A DNA stretch of 64,000 nt, from NCBI RefSeq assembly GCF_004792515.1, contig NZ_CP038865.1, positions 394,001 to 458,000 of the forward strand, in the 5' to 3' direction. Position numbers and translations under genes: made by a program. This stretch comes from Vagococcus xieshaowenii (lineage in GTDB: Bacteria; Bacillota; Bacilli; Lactobacillales; Vagococcaceae). A model generated the notes under the pieces. It was not told where the DNA came from and did not search any database. It was given only the letters and a program-made list of their open reading frames with translations. Shown piece by piece: positions 37,859 to 46,347 of this stretch; positions within the stretch are counted from its first letter, which is position 1, and each line of letters starts with the position of its first letter.

Positions 37859-38460
37859 CAGAGCATTATTTTACTAATTCACCAGAAACAGCTCATGAAC
37901 GAGCACAATTTACATTTGAATTAAAAGGAAAGACGTTTACTTTTAATACAGATAGTCATGTTTTTTCTAAGAGTACGATTGATTTTGGAAGTCGTGTGTT
38001 AATTGAAGCGTTTGATGATAGCCAATTACCAGAAGGGGCCTTACTAGATGTTGGGTGTGGTTATGGTCCAATGGGGTTATCGTTAGCTTATAGTACAGGA
38101 CGTTTTGTTGAGATGGTTGATGTGAATGAGCGTGCACTAGGGCTGGCAAAAGAAAATGCTGTGGTTAATGGTATTGATCAAGTGGATATTCATGTATCTT
38201 CTATATATGAAGTGACCAATCAAGAAAGTTATGCTGGAATTGTCAGTAACCCGCCAATTAGGGCAGGTAAACAGGTTGTTCATGGGATTTTAGAAGGCGC
38301 TTATTCACTATTAAAAGAAGGCGGAAGCTTGACCGTAGTCATTCAAAAGAAACAAGGCGCACCGAGTGCTCAAAAGAAAATGAAAGACGTCTTTGGTAAT
38401 GTTGAAGTAGTAACAAAAGACAAAGGATACTTTATTTTAAGAAGTGTGAAAGAAGCTTAG
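37855..38460 (+). CDS. RsmC-like class I SAM methyltransferase
   Basis: A 201-aa methyltransferase of the MTS/RsmC type, likely acting on RNA guanine N2. Motif I is DVGCGYGPMGLSLAY and motif IV is SNPPIRAGK (NPPxR), the signature of N2-guanine methyltransferases of this family. The start at ATG 37855 overlaps the SGNH stop. The protein is shorter than E. coli RsmC (about 340 aa) and corresponds to its catalytic half, as is usual in Firmicutes. Confidence 0.87.
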   Translation: MTEHYFTNSPETAHERAQFTFELKGKTFTFNTDSHVFSKSTIDFGSRVLIEAFDDSQLPEGALLDVGCGYGPMGLSLAYSTGRFVEMVDVNERALGLAKENAVVNGIDQVDIHVSSIYEVTNQESYAGIVSNPPIRAGKQVVHGILEGAYSLLKEGGSLTVVIQKKQGAPSAQKKMKDVFGNVEVVTKDKGYFILRSVKEA

Positions 38461-38493
38461 TTACAGATTTAACGACAAAATATAGCAAAACAC

Positions 38494-38522
38494 TTGAATT
38501 AAATAGATATTTATTATATACT
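38494..38522 (+). promoter_or_regulatory. Promoter of rpsB
   Basis: TTGAAT (38494-38499) and TATACT (38517-38522) are separated by exactly 17 bases, a good sigma-A promoter. Transcription would begin near 38529, giving a leader of about 120 bases before rpsB. Confidence 0.65.
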
Positions 38523-38528
38523 ATCTGA

Positions 38529-38638
38529 GGTTATGCAAATAATCAAAAACCACATCCATTACGATTTTCAGAGTGGTGCTTTGTCTGACAAAGTTCTCTG
38601 TGAAGTTGAATAGTGGAGAGGAAAAATTTAAAACCAAA
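38529..38638 (+). promoter_or_regulatory. Structured 5' leader of rpsB
   Basis: The leader includes CTTTG-TCTGA-CAAAG, a compact hairpin, with flanking CCAC/GTGG and AGAG/CTCT pairings. This looks like a ribosomal-protein leader where S2 may control its own translation. I cannot match it to a named RNA family. Confidence 0.4.
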
Positions 38639-38652
38639 TGGAGGAAACAAAA

Positions 38653-39435
38653 ATGGCAGTAATTTCAATGAAACAATTACTAGAATCAGGTGTACACTTT
38701 GGTCACCAAACTCGTCGTTGGAACCCAAAAATGAAGAAATATATCTTCACTGAAAGAAACGGGATCTACATCATCGACTTACAAAAAACAGTTCGTTTAG
38801 TAGACGACGCTTACAACTACATGAAGGATGTTGCTGAAAACGGCGGTATCGCTTTATTCGTTGGTACTAAAAAACAAGCTCAAGAAGCAGTTAAAGAAGA
38901 AGCTATCCGTTCAGGACAATTCTACGTTAACCACCGTTGGTTAGGTGGAACTTTAACTAACTGGGATACTATCCAAAAACGTATCTCTCGCTTAAAAGAA
39001 ATCAACAAAATGGAAGAAGAAGGAATCTTCTCTGTTTTACCTAAAAAAGAAGTTTCAGTATTAAACAAAGAACGTGAACGTTTAGAAAAATTCTTAGGCG
39101 GTATCGCTGATATGCCAAGAATTCCAGACGTAATGTTCATCGTAGACCCTCGTAAAGAGCGTATTGCGGTACAAGAAGCTCATAAATTAAACATTCCTAT
39201 CGTTGCTATGGTAGATACTAACTGTGATCCAGATGAGATCGATGTAGTTATCCCATCAAATGACGATGCTATCCGCGCGGTTAAATTAATCGCTGGTAAA
39301 ATGGCTGACGCTTTCATCGAAGGCCGTCAAGGTGAAGATGAAGTTGTTGAAGAAACTTTCACAACTGAAGCAGCTCCAGCAGCAGATTCAATGGAAGAAA
39401 TCGTTGAAGTTGTTGAAGGAAGCAACGCTGAATAA
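38653..39435 (+). CDS. rpsB: 30S ribosomal protein S2
   Basis: A 260-aa S2 protein of the small subunit. The start is ATG 38653 ([27 protein letters not shown]), with GGAGG at 38640; an in-frame ATG at 38638 lies on top of that ribosome site. The acidic C-terminal tail is typical of Firmicutes. It is followed by tsf after about 120 bases containing a folded hairpin. Confidence 0.97.
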   Translation: MAVISMKQLLESGVHFGHQTRRWNPKMKKYIFTERNGIYIIDLQKTVRLVDDAYNYMKDVAENGGIALFVGTKKQAQEAVKEEAIRSGQFYVNHRWLGGTLTNWDTIQKRISRLKEINKMEEEGIFSVLPKKEVSVLNKERERLEKFLGGIADMPRIPDVMFIVDPRKERIAVQEAHKLNIPIVAMVDTNCDPDEIDVVIPSNDDAIRAVKLIAGKMADAFIEGRQGEDEVVEETFTTEAAPAADSMEEIVEVVEGSNAE

Positions 39436-39454
39436 TTTAGCTAAATAATTAAAT

Positions 39455-39519
39455 GTCTCAAAGGCTATGAAGTAGTAGGCGAACAAAGTAGCCCGTCTTG
39501 TACCTTTGAGACTTTTTTT
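39455..39519 (+). terminator. Attenuator-like hairpin between rpsB and tsf
   Basis: GTCTCAAAGG (39455-39464) pairs perfectly with CCTTTGAGAC (39503-39512) and is followed by seven T. The 38-base interior has its own GGCTA/TAGCC arm. It should partially terminate rpsB transcripts and set the ratio of S2 to EF-Ts. Confidence 0.65.
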
Positions 39520-39553
39520 ACAAAGAAAATACACTCTAGGAGGCACATATAAA

Positions 39554-40432
39554 ATGGCACAAACAATTACTGCAGCTATGGTAAAAGAATTACGCGACAA
39601 AACAGGCGTTGGTATGATGGACGCTAAACGCGCATTAGTAGAAGTAGACGGAGACATGGACAAAGCAATCGATCACTTAAGAGAATCTGGTTTAGCAAAA
39701 GCTGCTAAAAAAGGCGACCGTATCGCTGCTGAAGGATTATCTAACGTATACATCAATGGCAACACTGCTGCAATCGTAGAAATCAACTCAGAAACTGACT
39801 TCGTTGCAAAAAACGATCAATTCAAAGAATTAGTTATTCGCGTTGCTAAATTAGTTGCTGAAAACAAACCAGCTGACTTAGAAGCTGCTTTAGCTATCGA
39901 AACAGAAAACGGAACTATCGAGAAAGAAATCTTAGAAGCTACTACAGTTATCGGAGAAAAAATTGCTTTCCGTCGTTTCCAAATCGTTGAAAAATCTGAT
40001 GATGAAGTATTCGGCGCATATTTACATGCTGGCGGAACTATCGCTGTATTATCAGTAGTAACTGGTGCTGACGAAGCAGTAGCTAAAGACGTTTCAATGC
40101 ACGTTGCAGCTATCAACCCTCGTTACATGACAAAAGAAGAAGTGCCTGCAGAAGAATTAGAACACGAGAAAAAAGTGTTAACTGAGCAAGCATTAAACGA
40201 AGGCAAACCAGCTAACATCGTTGAAAAAATGGTTATTGGCCGTATGCAAAAATTCTTAGCTGAAATTTGTTTAGTTGACCAACCATTCGTTAAAGATCCA
40301 GATATGACAGTTTCTAAATACTTAGCAAGCAAAAACTCTGATGTAAAAGCATTCGTTCGTTTTGAAGTAGGCGAAGGAATCGAAAAACGTCAAGAAAACT
40401 TTGCTGACGAAGTAAGAAGCCAAATGAAATAA
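39554..40432 (+). CDS. tsf: Elongation factor Ts
   Basis: A 292-aa nucleotide-exchange factor for EF-Tu. The start is ATG 39554 ([28 protein letters not shown]), preceded by AGGAGG; an upstream in-frame start at 39506 is inside the preceding hairpin and is not used. The TDFVAKN motif, which contacts EF-Tu, is at about residue 80. It follows rpsB in the usual order. Confidence 0.97.
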   Translation: MAQTITAAMVKELRDKTGVGMMDAKRALVEVDGDMDKAIDHLRESGLAKAAKKGDRIAAEGLSNVYINGNTAAIVEINSETDFVAKNDQFKELVIRVAKLVAENKPADLEAALAIETENGTIEKEILEATTVIGEKIAFRRFQIVEKSDDEVFGAYLHAGGTIAVLSVVTGADEAVAKDVSMHVAAINPRYMTKEEVPAEELEHEKKVLTEQALNEGKPANIVEKMVIGRMQKFLAEICLVDQPFVKDPDMTVSKYLASKNSDVKAFVRFEVGEGIEKRQENFADEVRSQMK

Positions 40433-40453
40433 TAAATCTATCATCTGATAGTC

Positions 40454-40489
40454 GGGAACGCAACTGTAAAAAGTGCGCTCCCTTTTTTT
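40454..40489 (+). terminator. Terminator of tsf
   Basis: GGGAACGCA pairs with TGCGCTCCC with one mismatch, followed by a run of T. Confidence 0.75.
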
Positions 40490-40563
40490 AGGCAAATTTA
40501 GAATATGGTCGATTGGTCATATTTATGCTAGAATAAGGACAGAAATTAATGGAGGGTGTTATC

Positions 40564-41289
40564 ATGGCGGAACCAAAATTTAAACGCGTGGTATTAAAAT
40601 TAAGTGGAGAGGCATTAGCTGGAGATGTTGGGTTTGGAATTAAACCACCAGTTATCGAAGAAATTTGTAAAGAAATCAAAGAAGTTCATGAGTTAGGTGT
40701 TGAAATTGCAATCGTTGTTGGCGGTGGTAATATCTGGCGTGGACAAGTCGGCGAACAAATGGGCATGGAACGTGCACAAGCTGACTACATGGGAATGCTT
40801 GCAACGGTGATGAACGCTTTAGCTTTACAAGATGTGTTAGAAAACGTTGGGGTACCAACTCGTGTTCAAACATCAATCGAAATGCGCCAAATCGCTGAAC
40901 AATATATCCGTCGTCGTGCAGTACGTCATTTAGAAAAAGGTCGCGTTGTTATTTTTGCAGGGGGTACAGGTAATCCTTACTTCTCAACAGATACAACATC
41001 AGCATTACGTGCTGCTGAAATCAATGCGGATGTTATCTTAATGGCTAAAAATAACGTAGACGGTGTTTACTCTGCAGATCCTAAATTAGATGCTGATGCG
41101 ATTAAATTTGAAGAGTTAACTCACTTAGATGTGATTGCTAAAGGATTAGCTGTAATGGATTCTACAGCAAGCTCATTAAGTATGGATAATGATATTCCAT
41201 TAGTTGTTTTCAACTTAAATGAACCTGGAAATATTAAACGTGTTGTTGAAGGTGAAAATATCGGAACAACAGTAAGGGGGAAAAAATAA
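40564..41289 (+). CDS. pyrH: UMP kinase
   Basis: A 241-aa UMP kinase of the amino acid kinase family, converting UMP to UDP. The start is ATG 40564, with GGAGGG 8 bases upstream; ATG 40549 lies directly on that site. [13 protein letters not shown] is the ATP site, [13 protein letters not shown] and [20 protein letters not shown] bind UMP and ATP. Its stop overlaps the frr start by one base (taATG), so they are translationally coupled. Confidence 0.97.
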   Translation: MAEPKFKRVVLKLSGEALAGDVGFGIKPPVIEEICKEIKEVHELGVEIAIVVGGGNIWRGQVGEQMGMERAQADYMGMLATVMNALALQDVLENVGVPTRVQTSIEMRQIAEQYIRRRAVRHLEKGRVVIFAGGTGNPYFSTDTTSALRAAEINADVILMAKNNVDGVYSADPKLDADAIKFEELTHLDVIAKGLAVMDSTASSLSMDNDIPLVVFNLNEPGNIKRVVEGENIGTTVRGKK

Positions 41290-41846
41290 TGGTCCAAGCA
41301 GTATTAAATAGTACAAAAGAAAGAATGATCAAATCAGAAGAAAATTTACAACGTGAATTAGGCTACATTCGTGCAGGACGTGCGAACGCTAGTATCCTAG
41401 ATCGTATTCAAATTGATTATTATGGAGCACCGACACCATTAAACCAAATTGCTCAAATTAATATTCCTGAAGCACGTATGTTAATGATTACACCATTTGA
41501 TAAAACAGCTTTAGAAGATATTGAACGTGCTATTATGGCAAGTGATTTAGGTTTAAGTCCGGCTAATGATGGTTCAGTTATTCGTTTAGTGATTCCTCAA
41601 TTAACAGAAGAACGCCGTAAAGAATTAGCAAAAGAAGTAGGTAAAATTGCTGAATCTTCTAAAGTAGCTGTTCGAAATATTCGTCGTGATGCTATTGATG
41701 AATTGAAAAAATTAGAAAAAAATAAAGAAATTTCTGAAGATGAGTTACGTACATACGAAAAAGATGTTCAAACATTAACTGATAACAGTATTGCTAAAAT
41801 TGATACTATTACTAAAGCAAAAGAGCAAGAATTATTAGAAGTATAA
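41289..41846 (+). CDS. frr: Ribosome recycling factor
   Basis: A 185-aa factor that releases ribosomes after termination together with EF-G. The ATG at 41289 overlaps the pyrH stop. [29 protein letters not shown] is the family signature and the C-terminal coil is full length. It ends at a strong terminator. Confidence 0.97.
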   Translation: MVQAVLNSTKERMIKSEENLQRELGYIRAGRANASILDRIQIDYYGAPTPLNQIAQINIPEARMLMITPFDKTALEDIERAIMASDLGLSPANDGSVIRLVIPQLTEERRKELAKEVGKIAESSKVAVRNIRRDAIDELKKLEKNKEISEDELRTYEKDVQTLTDNSIAKIDTITKAKEQELLEV

Positions 41847-41852
41847 TAAAAC

Positions 41853-41913
41853 AAGCATTGATAATGGAATTGTCCGATTAAAATGGAACAATTCTGTTTC
41901 AATGCTTTTTTTT
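41853..41913 (+). terminator. Terminator of pyrH-frr
   Basis: AAGCATTGA (41853-41861) pairs with TCAATGCTT (41899-41907), with an inner GAATTGT/ACAATTC stem and a T run. Confidence 0.85.
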
Positions 41914-42003
41914 ATTAATTTAAAACTATTAAATAGTAGTTAGTTGGATATTTTTGTATTAGAATAACATTAGAGATTAAAACTCATGGAGGAGTGATTC
42001 GTA

Positions 42004-43452
42004 TTGTTTGCTGAAACAAATATTACAACTAAACTAAATCTATTGTACTATTTAGAATTTTTTGAAAATGATATTACTGTTGATAAATTATTAGATTTTT
42101 TAGATGTTTCTAAAATGACGTTGAAAAAATATGTTAAAGAAATCAATGAAATGGCACAAGAGTATGAAATAATTATAAAAGGCAACAGTATAGAATTAAA
42201 AAGTGACCATAGGGAAAATAGTTTGTTGATTGCTAAGAGAATCATTGGGGAGTCTCTTAATATCACTCTTTTACTAAGTATTTTATATAAAAAATATAAT
42301 CTGTCAGAATTAGCAGAACGTTTGTTTATTACAAAATCAACAGTTATTTACAAAGTTGAACAGTTGAATGAGTACTTTAAAAATCAAGAATTAGAAATTG
42401 AAATTGTTTATCTTGATAATGAAAGTTATGAAATAGTTGGAGAAGAATGGGAAATTAGACATTTTTTTAAAATTTTATTATTGGAAGTTGATTACTATGA
42501 TATTTATTTACAAAACAAACCCATTTTTAAAGAAATTCATGAACAATTAGATAATCATTTTAATCAACATTACACTCAAAATGAAGCACTAACAGTAGAT
42601 ACGTATATTTTTATTGGTCTAAGAAGAGCTGCACGTGGTTTTTATTTATTTGAAAGTTTTGAAGAAGTTCCTAAAGAAGTCAGAATTGAGTTAGAATATC
42701 TATTTAAGCATTTAAAAAAGAAGACTCCTTTTGTAAGTTTTCTAGAAAGTAAGTATTTGGTGACATTTGATATTTTGTTATTAGCCAATATAATTCCGAT
42801 AGAATATTTGTATGAAATCATGTATTTAGATGGGAATTTTGAAATTGGAGATCCTTTAGAATCATCAGTTGGAAATGTTCTTAAACAATATATAGATAAG
42901 TATAATATCGATATGCTAACAAATGATTTTGATTATTATGTCAAGCTGTTATCCGTTCAGATTCTTATGTACGGACCACTTAATCAAATACTACTCGAAG
43001 ATTACGAGATTCATTATCGTGCTTTGAGAAGAGAAAATGAAGAAAAATTAGATTATCTTTATAAATTAGTACAAGAGTCAGGTATTATTACCTATGAAGT
43101 CCCAAGTATTTATCAAGAATTTATTATCTATTTTTTAGTTGTAGTATCTGAAGTGAGGAAAGATTATTTTCATATTCGTCCGTCTAAAAAAATTAGAATA
43201 TTACTTTATTCTGCTAAACATAATGTCTATTCGGAAGTACTTGAGTATATTTTGAAAGATCGTTACAGTGCCTATTTTTCGGTGGTGGTGGATTATAAAG
43301 ACGTTTTACATGATACATATAATGTCGATGATTATGACGTTATTATTTCGGATATTTATTTGGATAGTTTTAAGGATAAGTATTTATATTTCACAAAATT
43401 GCCAAGTACATTTTTTTGGAAGAGCTTTGAGGATTTAATTAAAGGGAAATGA
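42004..43452 (+). CDS. Mga-like HTH regulator, first copy
   Basis: A 482-aa DNA-binding regulator of the Mga/AtxA class, starting at TTG 42004 after GGAGGAG. Two N-terminal HTH regions are visible: NDITVDKLLDFLDVSKMTLKKYVKEI (about 18-45) and YNLSELAERLFITKSTVIYKVEQL (about 95-120). Long PRD-like helical regions follow. The last 90 residues (IRILLYSAKHNVYSEVLEYILKDRY, then DVIISDIYLD) look like a PTS IIB fold, typical of the group. It has a paralogue directly downstream and both precede the WxL locus, which they probably regulate. Low GC throughout. Confidence 0.85.
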   Translation: MFAETNITTKLNLLYYLEFFENDITVDKLLDFLDVSKMTLKKYVKEINEMAQEYEIIIKGNSIELKSDHRENSLLIAKRIIGESLNITLLLSILYKKYNLSELAERLFITKSTVIYKVEQLNEYFKNQELEIEIVYLDNESYEIVGEEWEIRHFFKILLLEVDYYDIYLQNKPIFKEIHEQLDNHFNQHYTQNEALTVDTYIFIGLRRAARGFYLFESFEEVPKEVRIELEYLFKHLKKKTPFVSFLESKYLVTFDILLLANIIPIEYLYEIMYLDGNFEIGDPLESSVGNVLKQYIDKYNIDMLTNDFDYYVKLLSVQILMYGPLNQILLEDYEIHYRALRRENEEKLDYLYKLVQESGIITYEVPSIYQEFIIYFLVVVSEVRKDYFHIRPSKKIRILLYSAKHNVYSEVLEYILKDRYSAYFSVVVDYKDVLHDTYNVDDYDVIISDIYLDSFKDKYLYFTKLPSTFFWKSFEDLIKGK

Positions 43453-43600
43453 AACACATGAATTATTTTCATGTGTTTTTTTTATTTTATTGATTATAAA
43501 AAAATAAAAATATGAGAAAAAATATACATGCTATATTTAAGTGGGGATAGATTATACGGAGAGTTTTTTGAATGTTGAGAATTGTTAAAGGAGGAATTAC

Positions 43601-45043
43601 GTGTTTATTGAGAATAACATTTCCAAAAAAATTGACTTGATGTATTATTTGGAAGCCAACGGGGGAATAGAAGCCACGGAAGAAGTTGTGAAGTTTTTAG
43701 ATACAACAATTGTAACATTAAAAAAATATATTGAAGAAATAAATACTTTGACGGATAGCTATGAAATAGTGATTAAAGGTAATAGTATTCGCCTAAATTC
43801 TAATTATCGACAAAATTCTATTTTAATATCGAAGAGGATACTAAATGACTCGACTAATCTTCAGTTATTGATTTTAATTTTTTTTCATCAATACAATTTA
43901 ACGGAAATTTCAGAGTATTTATATGTAACGAAGTCAACAGTTTTGTATAAAGTTAACCAAATTAATCAATACTTTGCTGATGAAGAACTCTCAATCAAAA
44001 TTATTTACAATGATTATTATGAGATTGTTGGTAGAGAGAGAATAGTGAGACATTTTTTTAGAGTCTTGCTTCTTGAAATGGATGATTATGAAGTGCTTCG
44101 AGAAAATCAAATAATCTTTAATGAGGTGCATCTCTTTTTTGAAAAAAATTATCGTGACTATCATACGAGGCATGAATCATTGGTGATCGATACCTATTTA
44201 TTAATTGCATTAAATCGTGTGTCGAAACATTATTATTTACATGATGATTTAGAACAACTTGATGGTGAGATTAAAACAGAAATAATGATAATTTATAATA
44301 CTTTAGTTCAAAAAAAACCTTTTGTGAATTTTATTGAGTCAACTTACAATGTGACATTCTCTCCATATTTAATTGCCAATATAATCCCAATAGAGTATAT
44401 AGAAGAGATTTTATATCTTAAAAAAGGTTATATGTTAAATGATGATAAAGAACATAAAATATCAGATATTCTAAAATGTTATTTAAGGAAGTACGGTTTA
44501 TGCATTCCGCTCAATAAACAAGAGCGATATATTAAATACTTAACTAATCAATTGGTGACAATTGGTCCGATTAATCAGGTGATTTTAAGAGATTTTGATA
44601 TTAACTATAAAAAACTGGCTGAAATCAATTTAGAAAAATCATCATTTTTATATCAATTGATAGCCAGTTCAGCGCTTTTTTTAACAGATAGAGAGAGTTT
44701 AAAGTATGAATTTTGTATCTTCTTTTTAACAATTATTGATGAGGTACGTAAAGATTACTTTGGCATGAATCAATCTGAAAGTATTAGAATCTTACTATAT
44801 TATTCAGAAAATAATATTTACTCAGAAATTTTTGAAAGTATTTTGAAAGATAAATATGAAAATCAATATAAAATAAATATTGATTATATCAATATTTTAT
44901 ATAACGATTTTCAAGTAAAAAACTATGATGTGATTATTTCTGATATTTATTTAGAAGATTTTGAAGGTAAATATCTATACTATTCACGTTATCCTAGCAA
45001 TAAATTTTGGCAAGAATTTGAACAAATGGTTTTAATGAAATAA
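43601..45043 (+). CDS. Mga-like HTH regulator, second copy
   Basis: A 480-aa paralogue of the gene at 42004, starting at GTG 43601 after AAAGGAGG. It shares blocks along the whole length, such as TKSTVLYKVNQINQYF, RHFFRVLLLEMDDYEV and the C-terminal DVIISDIYLEDFEGKYLYYSRYPSNKFW. Divergence elsewhere shows the duplication is not recent. It precedes the WxL operon in the same direction, separated by about 280 bases and a terminator. Regulation of the surface proteins is inferred from position. Confidence 0.85.
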   Translation: MFIENNISKKIDLMYYLEANGGIEATEEVVKFLDTTIVTLKKYIEEINTLTDSYEIVIKGNSIRLNSNYRQNSILISKRILNDSTNLQLLILIFFHQYNLTEISEYLYVTKSTVLYKVNQINQYFADEELSIKIIYNDYYEIVGRERIVRHFFRVLLLEMDDYEVLRENQIIFNEVHLFFEKNYRDYHTRHESLVIDTYLLIALNRVSKHYYLHDDLEQLDGEIKTEIMIIYNTLVQKKPFVNFIESTYNVTFSPYLIANIIPIEYIEEILYLKKGYMLNDDKEHKISDILKCYLRKYGLCIPLNKQERYIKYLTNQLVTIGPINQVILRDFDINYKKLAEINLEKSSFLYQLIASSALFLTDRESLKYEFCIFFLTIIDEVRKDYFGMNQSESIRILLYYSENNIYSEIFESILKDKYENQYKINIDYINILYNDFQVKNYDVIISDIYLEDFEGKYLYYSRYPSNKFWQEFEQMVLMK

Positions 45044-45056
45044 ATAGCTAATTATA

Positions 45057-45092
45057 AATGATATTCCAAACGATTAAGGAGTATCATTTTTG
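45057..45092 (+). terminator. Terminator of the second Mga-like gene
   Basis: AATGATATTCC pairs with GGAGTATCATT (one G-U pair) around AAACGATTAA, followed by T. Confidence 0.75.
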
Positions 45093-45327
45093 ATTAGCTT
45101 TTTATGTCTCGTTTTATTTTTTATCACTTCAGGATAAAACGTAAAATCTAGACTATCTTTAGCATGTTATAGTTGATTAGTAGTAAAGAGCCGGTTCTAA
45201 ATAATAGTCAAATAATTCATTTTATATTCTATCCAAAAGAGATAAAACATAAAATTTTATAGAATCGTAAGAGGTTATACTTGTTAAGTAGTTAAGTGAT
45301 ACAGATATAGAGAGGAAGATAAGAACA

Positions 45328-46347
45328 ATGAAAAAATTGATTGGTTTGATGGTAGCAGTGATAGGTATAGGAGTATTTGTAACAGAAGAAGTAACATTTG
45401 CATCATCAGGTGCCAATTTTTCTGTTCAACCAAAAATTCCTGAAAATCAAAAAAGTAGTACAAGTTATTTTGATTTAGAGTTAAAGCCTAATGAAAAACA
45501 AACAGTTGAAATTGAGGTATTTAATGATTCTAATGAAGAAATTGAAGTCATTCCAGAACTTAATAGAGCCACAACATCGGATGTAGGTAATATCAATTAC
45601 TTAGCAAGCCAGACAGTTGATGACAGTTTAATTTATAATATTGAAGAATTTGTAACGAATAATGTTGAAAGCATCACATTGGCTCCAAAAGAATCTGAGG
45701 TAGTAAAGTGGCAGATTCAAATGCCTAAAGAAGCGTTTGAAGGGATTCTATTAGGAGGCTTTCGCTTCAGCTTAGCTGAGGGTGACAAAGAAGTTACAGG
45801 CATTGAGAATCGCTTTGCTTATACAGTGGGTATCGTATTAAGCAATTCAGAAGAAGATATTCCAGTTAATTTGAATTTAAATGATATTACAACAGGTCAG
45901 ATTAATTATCGTAATCATGTCTTAGTTAACTTGCAAAATGATATGCCGAGAATTATTGACGACATGGCTGTTGAGGCGAAAATTTATGAAAAAAATAGTG
46001 AAAATCCGGTATTTATTTCTGAAAGGAGTCAATTAAGAATGGCACCTAATTCATCATTTAATTATGGTATTTCTACTCAAGAAACAGCATTTAAACCAGG
46101 TAGTTATACATTAGAATTAACAGCTAATGCTGATGGTGAGGAATTTAGTTGGCGTAAGGATTTTGAAATATCAAATAAAGAAGCTAAAGAACACAACAAA
46201 GAAGCCATTTTAATTGAAGATGATAGCAATAATCTATGGATGTGGATAGCAATAGCAGCGGTAATTGTTAGTGTCAGTATAGTGATTTGGACAACAAAGA
46301 AACGTACAAATGAGAGAAAGGAAGATATTAATGAAAAGAACAATTAG
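45328..46347 (+). CDS. DUF916/DUF3324 WxL-interacting anchor protein
   Basis: A 339-aa membrane-anchored extracellular protein with the two-domain layout of WxL-interacting proteins: DUF916 (WxLIP_PGBD, about residues 30-155) and DUF3324 (WxLIP_HBD, about 165-290). Residues 1-27 form a signal peptide, and a C-terminal helix (NLWMWIAIAAVIVSVSIVIW) with KKRTNERKED follows. Such proteins bind peptidoglycan and hold WxL partners at the cell surface. GAGAGGAAG precedes ATG 45328. The last codons overlap the ribosome site and start of the LRR gene (46331), so translation is coupled. Confidence 0.92.
   Translation: MKKLIGLMVAVIGIGVFVTEEVTFASSGANFSVQPKIPENQKSSTSYFDLELKPNEKQTVEIEVFNDSNEEIEVIPELNRATTSDVGNINYLASQTVDDSLIYNIEEFVTNNVESITLAPKESEVVKWQIQMPKEAFEGILLGGFRFSLAEGDKEVTGIENRFAYTVGIVLSNSEEDIPVNLNLNDITTGQINYRNHVLVNLQNDMPRIIDDMAVEAKIYEKNSENPVFISERSQLRMAPNSSFNYGISTQETAFKPGSYTLELTANADGEEFSWRKDFEISNKEAKEHNKEAILIEDDSNNLWMWIAIAAVIVSVSIVIWTTKKRTNERKEDINEKNN

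Noticed and set aside
46310-46331. The start at 46310 for the LRR gene
   Set aside because: The ATG at 46331 has a well-placed ribosome site and begins a true signal peptide; the upstream start only overlaps the previous gene.
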